A stretch of DNA of 64,000 nucleotides, taken from the NCBI RefSeq assembly GCF_000174195.1, contig NZ_ACFY01000062.1, forward strand, positions 1-64,000. Direction: 5' to 3'. A program made the position numbers and the translations under genes. The stretch's first letter is position 1; each line of letters begins with the position of its first letter. The notes below the pieces were generated by a model, which saw nothing but the letters and a program-made list of their open reading frames with translations, ran no database searches and had not been told where the DNA came from. This document shows, one piece after another, positions 54,654-63,310 of this stretch. This DNA comes from Roseburia inulinivorans DSM 16841. GTDB taxonomy: Bacteria; Bacillota; Clostridia; Lachnospirales; Lachnospiraceae.

Positions 54654-55514
54654 GAAGGCGATGAACCGCTGGACAGCCGGCAGCTGGTATTTGCCGCGCA
54701 TATAGCCCATGTAGACGGTGTGGGAGAAGGATTCGCTGGAGATCAGGGGGCGGATACAGATCTCGTCGCGGTAGATGGTGTCAACATCAGCGACAAGTGC
54801 AATCCCAAACCCCTGTGCCACAAGGGAGGCAATTCCATTTTCGTCCGGGGATTCGCAGATGAAATTTGGTGCAATCCCGTGTTCTTTGAAGAAACTGCGT
54901 GTGTACTTGCCAAGACCGGAATGACGGTTGTATCCAAGCACCTGATAGTCGGCAAAATCAGCAGCCTGCAAAGCCTCTTTGCGGCTCAGCGGATGACCGG
55001 TCGGGAGGATGGCGACGATTTCCTGCTTTATAATAGGAACAAACTCGATATTTGGTTCGTTGGCAGAGTAGGAGCCAAAAATCAGATCATAGGCACCTTT
55101 TTTTAAGCCTTCAATATTCGCGGATGTGATATCCTGATTGAAATTGAAGGTGATATTCTTATTCTGCTCAAGTGAGAGAAAATTCCGGACAGTGCGTGGA
55201 ATATACTCTCTTGCCAGAGGGGATACATAGGCAATGTCGATATGCCCACCGTCGGTGGCGAGATGGTGCATCTTGTTCTCCGCACGTTTCACATCATCTA
55301 AAATCTGCGTGGCATGTTCTAAAAAAATCTCACCTGCTTTTGTCAGAATCACGTTTCTGCCTCTTTTTTCAAAAAGAGTCACACCGAGTTCGTCTTCCAG
55401 TGAAGAGATGGAACGGCTTAAACTCGGCTCGGAAATATTCATTTTTTCTGCAGCCTGATTGAAGTGTTGTAACACGGCTGCCTGGTAAAAATACCCTAAT
55501 TGATTAAGCGTCAT
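54633..55514 (-). CDS. LysR family regulator 2
   Basis: This is a 293-residue LysR-type regulator with the N-terminal winged helix (MTLNQLGYFYQAAVLQHFNQ, MNISEPSLSRSISSLEDELG) and a ligand-binding half with FNFNQDITSANIEGLKKGAY and GIASLVAQGFGIALVADVDT. It is divergent from aroE2, and two LysR-type boxes lie in the shared promoter. It is the likely activator of aroE2, the MFS gene and aroD, with a hydroaromatic acid as inducer. The 3' end lies within the right arm of the large inverted repeat. Confidence 0.88.
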   Translation of the reverse strand: MTLNQLGYFYQAAVLQHFNQAAEKMNISEPSLSRSISSLEDELGVTLFEKRGRNVILTKAGEIFLEHATQILDDVKRAENKMHHLATDGGHIDIAYVSPLAREYIPRTVRNFLSLEQNKNITFNFNQDITSANIEGLKKGAYDLIFGSYSANEPNIEFVPIIKQEIVAILPTGHPLSRKEALQAADFADYQVLGYNRHSGLGKYTRSFFKEHGIAPNFICESPDENGIASLVAQGFGIALVADVDTIYRDEICIRPLISSESFSHTVYMGYMRGKYQLPAVQRFIAFVRNVQA

Positions 55515-55530
55515 GCATAAATCTCCTTAA

Positions 55531-55663
55531 ATTAATAGAAAATATCTATGAGTCACAAAAAAGATGTGCTGAATTTGTGTATATTATACCTTAATTAATA
55601 GATTAAAGCTATTAATAAAGCACAAAATAAGCATTGGATGTATCAAAAAAAGCGTTGTATAAT
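55531..55663 (+). promoter_or_regulatory. two LysR boxes and the aroE2 promoter
   Basis: ATTAATAG-N7-CTATTAAT (55594-55616) is a perfect T-N11-A type dyad. A second, weaker copy ATTAATAG-N7-CTATGAGT (55531-55553) lies near the LysR start, suited to autoregulation. A promoter TTGGAT (55634-55639) and TATAAT (55658-55663), 18 bp apart, follows. Confidence 0.7.
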
Positions 55664-55781
55664 ATCATTATCAGAGGTTGTTAAGTTTTTAACGAAGTGG
55701 GCAGACGAGTTAGAAACAAGAAAATAACAACAATATCAACTACGTACATCATCATTTTTTTGGGAAAAAGGAGTAAAAATT

Positions 55782-56660
55782 ATGGCAGAGAGAATTACAG
55801 GACACACAGAACTTATCGGATTAATGGCTTACCCGATCAGACATTCCAGTTCACCGGCTATGCACAATGAAGCATTCGCTTACTTAGGACTTGACTACGC
55901 ATACCTTGCATTCGAAGTTGACAACAGCACACTCGAAGATGCAGTAAAAGGTATTCGTGCTTTAAAGATGGTTGGATCTAACGTTTCCATGCCAAATAAG
56001 ACAGTTGTAGGACAGTACTTAGATAAATTATCTCCGGCAGCAGAACTTTGCGGAGCAGTTAACACGATCGTAAATGAGAACGGTGTTTTGACAGGACATA
56101 TCACGGACGGTATCGGATTCATGCAGGCATTAAAGGACAACGACATCGATGTGATCGGAAAGAAAATGACGATCGCAGGAGCCGGCGGCGCTGCGACAGC
56201 GATCGAGATCCAGGCTGCATTAGACGGTGTAAAAGAAATTTCTATTTTCAATATTCATGACAAATTCTGGGCAAACGCAGAAGAGACCGTAAAGAAGATC
56301 AACGAAAGAACCAATTGTAAAGCAACTCTGTATGATCTTGATGACAAAGAGAAATTAAGAGAAGAGATGGCTGATTCTTATATTTTTGTTAACGGAACCG
56401 GTGTTGGTATGAAACCATTAGAGGGAATGTCCGTTGTACCTGACAAATCTTTCTTCCGTCCGGAGCTTATCGTTGTAGATGTACCTTACTCTCCACTTGA
56501 GACAACAATGCGTAAGATGGCAAAAGAAGTTGGATGTAAGACAATGAACGGACTTGGAATGATGTTATTCCAGGGAGCAGCTGCATTCAAACTCTGGACA
56601 GGAAAAGATATGCCAATCGAGCATATGAAAGAAGTATTAAACATCAGATACGATGATTAA
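55782..56660 (+). CDS. shikimate/quinate dehydrogenase paralogue 2
   Basis: This 292-residue AroE-family enzyme is clearly related to the one at 47704. Motifs are MAYPIRHSSSPAMHN, SNVSMPNK (catalytic Lys), GAVNTIVNENG and AGAGGAATAIEIQ. The GHITDG variant is shared with paralogue 1. It probably oxidises quinate or shikimate with NAD(P)+ in a catabolic direction. The start follows AAAGGAGT, and it leads an operon with an MFS transporter and aroD. Confidence 0.85.
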   Translation: MAERITGHTELIGLMAYPIRHSSSPAMHNEAFAYLGLDYAYLAFEVDNSTLEDAVKGIRALKMVGSNVSMPNKTVVGQYLDKLSPAAELCGAVNTIVNENGVLTGHITDGIGFMQALKDNDIDVIGKKMTIAGAGGAATAIEIQAALDGVKEISIFNIHDKFWANAEETVKKINERTNCKATLYDLDDKEKLREEMADSYIFVNGTGVGMKPLEGMSVVPDKSFFRPELIVVDVPYSPLETTMRKMAKEVGCKTMNGLGMMLFQGAAAFKLWTGKDMPIEHMKEVLNIRYDD

Positions 56661-56711
56661 TCACAGGATACCGAATAAACTATTTATTTTAAAATCACGA
56701 GGAGAAAAGAG

Positions 56712-57926
56712 ATGAATAAAAAATATTTACCTAGCGCTCTGATCCTTTATTTAAACTATTTCATTCACGGTGTCGGATGTTCTATTTTAGGACAGGCAGT
56801 GATCAAGGAAGCTCTTGCAGCATCCTGGGGCGTAGAAGCAATGGCAATTACAGCAATTTCCGCAGCACTTGGACTTGGACGTCTAATCGCCCTTCCATTT
56901 GCAGGACCTCTTTCCGATAAGCTTGGACGTCGTATCTCCACAGCAATCGGTAGTGGATCTTATGCGATCTACCTGATTGGACTTGCACTTGCATTCAACG
57001 CAGGAACAAACGGTGGATACCAGATCGCATATGTATGTGCAATCGTTGGTGGTATTGCAAACTCCTTCCTTGACACAGGTATTTATCCGGCAGTTTCCGA
57101 GATTATTTACAAAGCACCGGGCGTTGCAACTATGGGAATCAAATTCTTCATCGCAATCGCACAGATGATCTTACCATTTGTACTTGGCGCGACAGTAGCA
57201 ACAACAGCAGCAGGATTTACTTCTTATAATATGTTGTTCTATATTTGCGGAATTGTTTATATTGTACTTTTAGTATTAGTAATGATCTTCCCACTTCCAG
57301 ATGCAGACCAGAAGGCAGCCGGAAAGAAAGAGGGACTGATCGACAGCCTGAAACATACACATTTCTCTATCGAGTCCGTGGCAATGATCCTGATTGGATT
57401 CACATGTACAGGTACATTCCAGTTATGGTTAAACTGTGCACAGAACTTTGCAAAAGAGAATGTCGGCTGGGCAAATCCATCTATCATGCAGACATACTAC
57501 TCTGCAGGAACAATGCTTGCACTTATTGTAACAGCACTTTTGACAAGAAAAATTAAAGATGTCAGATTTATCGTGGTATATCCGGTCATCTGTCTTGTAA
57601 CACTGATCGTTGTATTAACAGGCAAGAGTGAAGCACTTATGATCGCCGGAGCATTCATCATCGGCTGGGCAGGAGCAGGCGGACTGTTACAGATCGCAAC
57701 ATCTGTATGCAATATGTTATTCCCGAAAATCAAAGGAACTGTTACAGCACTTGTTATGATCGCATCCTCACTTTGCAACTACACAATCCTTACAGCAGCA
57801 TCTAAAATGCAGCCAGCACAGGTTATGGTTATGAACATTGTCCTTACTGCAATCGGTGTACTTCTTGGATTGTTCGTAAATATCCGCTATGCAAAAATGG
57901 TAGAGCAGGCAGAAGCTGAGAACTAA
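56712..57926 (+). CDS. MFS transporter, probable hydroaromatic acid uptake
   Basis: This 404-residue protein has about 12 membrane segments. The loop between segments 2 and 3 carries FAGPLSDKLGRRISTAIGSG, the MFS signature. It sits between aroE2 and aroD, so quinate or shikimate import is the natural guess; the sequence itself does not name a substrate. The start follows GAGGAGAAAAG. Confidence 0.8.
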   Translation: MNKKYLPSALILYLNYFIHGVGCSILGQAVIKEALAASWGVEAMAITAISAALGLGRLIALPFAGPLSDKLGRRISTAIGSGSYAIYLIGLALAFNAGTNGGYQIAYVCAIVGGIANSFLDTGIYPAVSEIIYKAPGVATMGIKFFIAIAQMILPFVLGATVATTAAGFTSYNMLFYICGIVYIVLLVLVMIFPLPDADQKAAGKKEGLIDSLKHTHFSIESVAMILIGFTCTGTFQLWLNCAQNFAKENVGWANPSIMQTYYSAGTMLALIVTALLTRKIKDVRFIVVYPVICLVTLIVVLTGKSEALMIAGAFIIGWAGAGGLLQIATSVCNMLFPKIKGTVTALVMIASSLCNYTILTAASKMQPAQVMVMNIVLTAIGVLLGLFVNIRYAKMVEQAEAEN

Positions 57927-57981
57927 GAGCCAGAGTCCGCAGGCTGCGGACTCTAAGGATTTAAGAAGAAAGGTGACGAAA

Positions 57982-58743
57982 ATGAATACAGTTAAAGTAA
58001 GAGATATCGAGATCGGTGCAGGCGCACCTAAGATCATCGTACCTATCGTAGGTGTTACAAAAAAAGATATTATCGACGAAGCAAAAACATTTGATTCCAT
58101 TCCGGTTGATGTTGTTGAATGGCGCGTGGACTGGTTTGAGCATGTTTTTGAGTTCGACAAAGTAGAAGAGGTTTTAAAAGAGCTTCGTGAGGCACTTGGA
58201 AATATTCCAATCCTTATGACTTTCCGTACTTCCAAAGAGGGCGGCGAGAAAGCAATTGAGCCGGAAGCATATGCAGAGCTTAATATCAAAGCAGCACAGA
58301 CCGGATATGTTGATTTTGTTGATGTGGAAATTTTCACAGGTGACGAGATTGTGAAAAAAATCATCGACGGCGTTCATGCAGCAGGTGTAAAGGTAGTTGC
58401 ATCTAACCATGATTTCCACAAAACTCCGGCAAAGTCTGACATCATTTATCGTCTTCGCAAAATGCAGGATATGGGCGCAGACATTCCAAAAATCGCTGTT
58501 ATGCCACAGAACAAGAGAGATGTCTTAACTCTTCTTGCAGCGACAGAGGAAATGGTGACAGACTACGCAGACAGACCGGTCATCACAATGTCTATGGCAG
58601 GAACAGGCGTTATCAGCCGTCTCTGCGGAGAAGTATTTGGATCTTCCATGACATTCGGAGCAGCAAAGAAAGCATCTGCACCGGGACAGATGGGAGTAGA
58701 GGATCTGTCTACAGTACTTGGATTACTTCATAAGAGCATGTAA
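57982..58743 (+). CDS. aroD: type I 3-dehydroquinate dehydratase
   Basis: This 253-residue type I enzyme interconverts 3-dehydroquinate and 3-dehydroshikimate by a Schiff base. Seen are PVDVVEWRVDWFEH, the catalytic His in VVASNHDFHKTP and the Schiff-base Lys in IPKIAVMPQNKRD. ATG 57982 is taken over a GTG at 57973. Together with the two AroE paralogues it links quinate, dehydroquinate, dehydroshikimate and shikimate. Confidence 0.92.
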   Translation: MNTVKVRDIEIGAGAPKIIVPIVGVTKKDIIDEAKTFDSIPVDVVEWRVDWFEHVFEFDKVEEVLKELREALGNIPILMTFRTSKEGGEKAIEPEAYAELNIKAAQTGYVDFVDVEIFTGDEIVKKIIDGVHAAGVKVVASNHDFHKTPAKSDIIYRLRKMQDMGADIPKIAVMPQNKRDVLTLLAATEEMVTDYADRPVITMSMAGTGVISRLCGEVFGSSMTFGAAKKASAPGQMGVEDLSTVLGLLHKSM

Positions 58744-58760
58744 TTGATTATACATTATGT

Positions 58761-58800
58761 AAAAGCCTGTTGCATGTAAAAAGTGCAATGGGCTTTTTTA
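58761..58800 (+). terminator. terminator after aroD
   Basis: AAAAGCC and TTGCA pair with TGCAA and GGCTTTT across a small internal mismatch, followed by T residues. Confidence 0.75.
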
Positions 58801-58857
58801 ATGAATAAAGCACTTTATGACGTTAAGTGGATAAAGAATAAACGAAGGAGAATAAAT

Positions 58858-59838
58858 ATGGCAGTAATTAGCAACAGAGAAGCATATCTTGCATCAGAGC
58901 CTGAGATGGACATAACACAGTTTCACAAAACAGCTCTTGATCTTAAATATGCAGACGAATCAGAAAATCAGATACTGGACATCTTCTATCCGGAAGACGG
59001 AGAAGGTCCATATCCACTGGTAATCGTATTCCATGGTGGTGCTTTTGCGGCGGGGCACAAGAGAACACATTATATCAAATCAATGTGTCTGCCTATAACA
59101 CAGGGATACGCAGTTGCAACAGTAGAGTACAGACTCTACCACGAAGAAAAATGGCCGGCACAGCTTATCGATGGAAAAGCTGCAATTCGCTATTTACGTG
59201 CAAATGCAAAAGAGTTAAATCTCGATCCTGACAGATTCGCAGTATGGGGCAACTCGGCAGGAGGAACTGTTACACAGCTTCTTGCAGTAACAGGCGATGA
59301 AGAGGATATGGATGATTTAAGCGTTGGAGTAAAAGCTTCATCAAAAGTAAACTGTGCAATCGCATGGTACACAATAAGTGAGCTTTGCTCTGCAGAGCAG
59401 TTTGGAACTGATATTGCAGATATCAGAAACAAAACAGGTGCAGGAAAAGGCATGATGCCAAATGATGGAAAGGGCAACGACTCAATGTTTACAGCTCTTT
59501 TAGGATACAATCCGCTTTTATATCCTGAACGCACTGCAAAAGTAAGCCCTATAAGTCATGTCAAAGAGGACTGTCCACCAATGCTGCTTCAGCACGGTAC
59601 AAATGATCTTGTTATAGATTATCACCAGTCTTCTTATATGTATGAAAAAGTTAAAGCAGTATGTGGAGAGGATCGCGTAGAGCTTGAGCTTTTTGATAAT
59701 GAACCACATGGTTCTCAGGTAATAAAGGCAGATGCCAATATAGAAAAATGTATAGATTTCTTAGACAAGCAGTTTTTCGATGGAAAAAATCCATATCGTA
59801 AGCCACTTGGAAAAATCAAAATCGTTGGAGAGGAATAG
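58858..59838 (+). CDS. alpha/beta hydrolase (carboxylesterase, HSL type)
   Basis: This 326-residue esterase has the oxyanion motif FHGGAFAAG, nucleophile VWGNSAGGTV (GxSxG), acid in HGTNDLVIDY and His in EPHGSQ. There is no signal peptide, so it is cytoplasmic. In a hydroaromatic cluster it could hydrolyse quinate or shikimate esters such as chlorogenate-type conjugates after import. The start is ATG 58858 behind GAAGGAG. Confidence 0.78.
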   Translation: MAVISNREAYLASEPEMDITQFHKTALDLKYADESENQILDIFYPEDGEGPYPLVIVFHGGAFAAGHKRTHYIKSMCLPITQGYAVATVEYRLYHEEKWPAQLIDGKAAIRYLRANAKELNLDPDRFAVWGNSAGGTVTQLLAVTGDEEDMDDLSVGVKASSKVNCAIAWYTISELCSAEQFGTDIADIRNKTGAGKGMMPNDGKGNDSMFTALLGYNPLLYPERTAKVSPISHVKEDCPPMLLQHGTNDLVIDYHQSSYMYEKVKAVCGEDRVELELFDNEPHGSQVIKADANIEKCIDFLDKQFFDGKNPYRKPLGKIKIVGEE

Positions 59839-59843
59839 AAAAA

Positions 59844-61148
59844 ATGTCAACAGCAATATCTGTAATAGGATTACTTGCAGCAGCGGTAATCTTTGTAATC
59901 GCAATATGGAAAGGGCTTGATGTATTTACATCTACAATCCTTGTATCATTTATCATTATTTTAACAAGCTGGATGAACTGGTGGGATTCACTCACATTAT
60001 ACGCAACAGGCTATGTCGGATTCATTCAGAACAATGTATTTGTACTTGTGATCGGTGCCGTATTTGGTGAACTTATGGCTGCATCAGGATGTGCTGAGTC
60101 AATTGCAAATGTTATCACTGAGAAAATGGGTGCTAAAAGAGTTATTCTTTCAATCGCGCTTATTACAACTGTTTTCGTATACGTAGGTGTATCTGGATTC
60201 GTAGTACTTTTCGTACTTGCTCCTATCGCTACAATCATGATGAAACAAGCAGGATATCCATACAGAATGATTCCTGGAATCATCTTTATCGGAGCTACAT
60301 GTTCTGCAATGATTCCATTCGCAATCAACATCACAAACATTATGCCTGCACAGTATCTCGGTACATCAATGGGATCTGCTCCAATCCTTGGATGGGTAGC
60401 ATTCCTTGTATCCTTTGGTGTTGGATATTTTTATATGGTACACGCAGCTAAAAAAGCGGCTATCAAAGAGGGAACAGCTATGGATGAGTCACAGCCGGTA
60501 AAGATCACTCCTACAAGAGATGACCTTCCTAATTTTTTTGTAGCACTTATCCCGTTTATCCTTGTAGTAGCACTTGTACTTTTACTTTCTAACCTTACAG
60601 ATATGAACACAAACGCTGTAGTAGTACTCAGCATGTTTGTTGGATCTGTAGCAATCGTACTTCTTTGCCACAAACAGGTTGAATCAGTTACAAAAATCCT
60701 TGAAAAAGGTGTAAATAACGGTGTTGGTGCAACAGTTATGGCGGCAGCAATCCTTGGATTCTCAGGCGTACTTCAGGCATGCCCAGGATTCAATTCAATC
60801 ATCGATTTTGTAATGGGAATCAAGATGAATCCATATATTACAGAGTTTATCGGATTAAACGTACTTGCAGGTATCCTCGGAAGTGGAACATCAGCTATTG
60901 CAATGTTCTTCGAGCATCTTTCAGATGGACTTCTTGCAAAAGGAGCAAATGCCGGAGCACTTCACAGACTTGCACCTGCATGTGCAACAGGTATGAATAC
61001 TCTTCCAAATGCCGGAGGAATGGTTGCACAGCTTCGCTGGATGAAGCTTTCACTTGCAGAGAGTTACTGGTATGTATTCGTTACATCTGTTCTTGCTCCT
61101 ATGGTAGGTTCAATCGCAGCAGTAATTGTAGCAATGATTCTCTACTAA
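59844..61148 (+). CDS. GntP/CitMHS-like organic acid permease
   Basis: This 434-residue protein has about 11-12 hydrophobic segments. Seen are VLVIGAVFGELMAASGCAES, which resembles the GntP/ion-transporter pattern, and GSGTSAIAMFFEHLSDGL in the second half. It follows the esterase gene by 5 bp and should be co-translated. Its role is probably import of the ester or of an organic acid. Gluconate or citrate-like acids are other options. Confidence 0.7.
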   Translation: MSTAISVIGLLAAAVIFVIAIWKGLDVFTSTILVSFIIILTSWMNWWDSLTLYATGYVGFIQNNVFVLVIGAVFGELMAASGCAESIANVITEKMGAKRVILSIALITTVFVYVGVSGFVVLFVLAPIATIMMKQAGYPYRMIPGIIFIGATCSAMIPFAINITNIMPAQYLGTSMGSAPILGWVAFLVSFGVGYFYMVHAAKKAAIKEGTAMDESQPVKITPTRDDLPNFFVALIPFILVVALVLLLSNLTDMNTNAVVVLSMFVGSVAIVLLCHKQVESVTKILEKGVNNGVGATVMAAAILGFSGVLQACPGFNSIIDFVMGIKMNPYITEFIGLNVLAGILGSGTSAIAMFFEHLSDGLLAKGANAGALHRLAPACATGMNTLPNAGGMVAQLRWMKLSLAESYWYVFVTSVLAPMVGSIAAVIVAMILY

Positions 61149-61171
61149 TCTTAAATGATTTATTATTTGCC

Positions 61172-61209
61172 CGCCAAAGCTGTTATTACAAGGCTTGGCG
61201 GTTTTTTTA
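61172..61209 (+). terminator. terminator after the permease gene
   Basis: CCGCCAA (61172-61178) pairs with TTGGCGG (61196-61202), with further GC pairs inside, followed by seven T. Confidence 0.88.
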
Positions 61210-61336
61210 TACAACAGATATTTTCTTGTATATTTTGCTATAAAATGAAAATTGTGATGTTATCGTATATAAAGTAGAAAAATCGTTATTAATTTGCTAA
61301 AATAAAAACGTGATTTTCGAAGGAAGGGGATATTAC

Positions 61337-61984
61337 ATGGAGAAAATACTGCACTATCTGGACGAATATCTTGAAGAAATTCTGATGGTCATTTCCCTTA
61401 TAGCAATGACGCTTATAATGGGTATTCAGGTGTTTTCCAGATACGTTCTTGGCATGTCACTATCATGGTCGGAGGAAATTACCAGGTATCTTTTCATATG
61501 GTCGGCTTTCTTAAGTGTCAGCCTTTGTACCAGAAAATGCATATCTATAAAAATTGACCAGTTTATACAGCTTTTTCCAAGGAGAGGAAAAGCGTTCTGG
61601 AAGGTACTCAATCTAACAGTTGAGTTTGTGTTTTTCGTATATCTGATACCGTATTCATTCATATATCTGAAAAATACGATAGAAAGCGGTCAGGTCAGTC
61701 CTGCCTGCGGTATCCCTATGTACTATGTGCAGGCGGCACCGTTTGTGTGCTTTATCATTACAGCCTTCCGCATCGCTCAAAGATGGGTTGGAGAGTGGAA
61801 AATTGTACTGAAAAAAGATGAAAAGTCACTCGAGGAGGGCAATATCGCCACAGTTATTGAGGAAGCTGTTGTTGAAGACGCTTACCGCGAGAAAGAGCTT
61901 GTTGAGGCTATTTTAAAAGCTGAGAAAGAAGAAAATACTATATCCGGTAAAAAGATCAACACTAAAAACAGAAAGGAGAAATAG
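61337..61984 (+). CDS. TRAP transporter small permease (DctQ type)
   Basis: This 215-residue protein has four membrane segments, starting VISLIAMTLIMGIQVFSRYV. The segment SLSWSEEITRYLFIWSAFLS is the hallmark of DctQ. A charged cytoplasmic tail of about 55 residues is longer than usual. ATG 61337 follows GGAAGGGG. With the next two genes it forms a complete tripartite, ion-driven uptake system for an organic acid. Confidence 0.85.
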   Translation: MEKILHYLDEYLEEILMVISLIAMTLIMGIQVFSRYVLGMSLSWSEEITRYLFIWSAFLSVSLCTRKCISIKIDQFIQLFPRRGKAFWKVLNLTVEFVFFVYLIPYSFIYLKNTIESGQVSPACGIPMYYVQAAPFVCFIITAFRIAQRWVGEWKIVLKKDEKSLEEGNIATVIEEAVVEDAYREKELVEAILKAEKEENTISGKKINTKNRKEK

Positions 61985-63274
61985 ATGTCAGCAGTTGCAG
62001 TATTTATTTTATTTGTCATTTGTTTAGTGATCGCAATTCCGGTGTCTATCTCTCTTGGAATTGTTGCCGTTTTACCGGGCGCGTTTGATCCTTCGTTTAC
62101 GGCAAGCGCAAGTTATGTCATCCGTTCCATGTTAGGCGGAATCGACAGTTTCCCACTGCTTGCAGTACCAATGTTCGTGCTTGCCGGAATCCTTATGGCG
62201 CACGGTAAGATCTCCCAGAAGCTGTTTGATGTGTTTGTTTATTTTATTGGAAAAAGAACCGCAGGAATCCCGTGTGCAGTGATCATCACCTGCCTGTTTT
62301 ATGGCGCAATTTCCGGCTCTGCACCTGCAACTGTGGCAGCAGTCGGAAGTATGACGATCCCGCTTCTGATCGAGCTTGGCTATAAAAAAGATTTTGCAAC
62401 CGCAATCGTTGCAGTTGCGGGCGGACTTGGTGTTATCATCCCACCGAGTATTCCGTTTATCATGTATGCAATGGCAACCGGGGAATCTGTCAGTGACTTA
62501 TTCTTAGCAGGGATTGTGCCGGGACTTATGATCGGAGCACTGCTGATGTTTTACGCTTATTACCATTGCAGACGCTATGGCGAGGACAAGGAAAAAATTG
62601 ATGCAAAAGTAACAGAACTTCGCGAGAAAGGTTTTTTAAATATTTTAAAAGACAGTATCTGGGCGCTGATCAGTCCGGTGATCGTACTCGGCTGTATTTA
62701 TGCAGGAATCGCATCTCCGACAGAGGCGGCAGTTATTTCTGTATTTTATGCATTATTTGTCAGTCTGTTTATTTATAAATCCATTAAAGTGAAGGAAATC
62801 TGGGGCATTATGGTGGAAGCCATGAAAACATATGCACCGATCCTGTTTATCCTTGCTGCATCCACTGCCTTCTCAAGAGTGCTGACCTTAATGCAGGTTC
62901 CACAGACAGTGAGCGCATGGATCTTAGCACATTTCAGTAATGAGATTGTATTACTGATTATCATTAATGTATTCCTTCTGATCGTTGGAATGGTCATGGA
63001 TACAACACCGGCAATTCTGATCTTAAGTCCGATTCTTCTGCCAATCGTGCAGAGCATTGGAATGAATCCGATCCATTTTGGTGTGGTAATGATCGTAAAC
63101 CTTGCAATTGGTTTTGTGACACCGCCGATTGGAGTCAATCTGTTTGTGGCAAGTTCGCTGACCGATGTGCCGGTCATGCATATTGCAAAAAAGGCAATGC
63201 CGATGATCGGGTACTTTTTGCTGGCGCTGCTTTTGTTGACGTTTATCCCGGCAATTAGTTTGTTTTTACTTTAA
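61985..63274 (+). CDS. TRAP transporter large permease (DctM type)
   Basis: This 429-residue membrane protein has the DctM pattern: PMFVLAGILMAHGKISQKLF, then AISGSAPATVAAVGSMTIPL and, in the second half, FGVVMIVNLAIGFVTPPIGV. It starts directly at the stop of the DctQ gene. It is the transport channel of the TRAP system, using an ion gradient. Confidence 0.9.
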   Translation: MSAVAVFILFVICLVIAIPVSISLGIVAVLPGAFDPSFTASASYVIRSMLGGIDSFPLLAVPMFVLAGILMAHGKISQKLFDVFVYFIGKRTAGIPCAVIITCLFYGAISGSAPATVAAVGSMTIPLLIELGYKKDFATAIVAVAGGLGVIIPPSIPFIMYAMATGESVSDLFLAGIVPGLMIGALLMFYAYYHCRRYGEDKEKIDAKVTELREKGFLNILKDSIWALISPVIVLGCIYAGIASPTEAAVISVFYALFVSLFIYKSIKVKEIWGIMVEAMKTYAPILFILAASTAFSRVLTLMQVPQTVSAWILAHFSNEIVLLIIINVFLLIVGMVMDTTPAILILSPILLPIVQSIGMNPIHFGVVMIVNLAIGFVTPPIGVNLFVASSLTDVPVMHIAKKAMPMIGYFLLALLLLTFIPAISLFLL

Positions 63275-63310
63275 TTGGCCGACAGGAAGCTTGGAAGGAG
63301 AAAATCGTTG

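Noticed and set aside
58201-58743. AroD as part of normal aromatic biosynthesis
   Set aside because: No other aro biosynthesis genes are nearby, and it is co-transcribed with a transporter and an atypical AroE. A biosynthetic role is possible but less likely.
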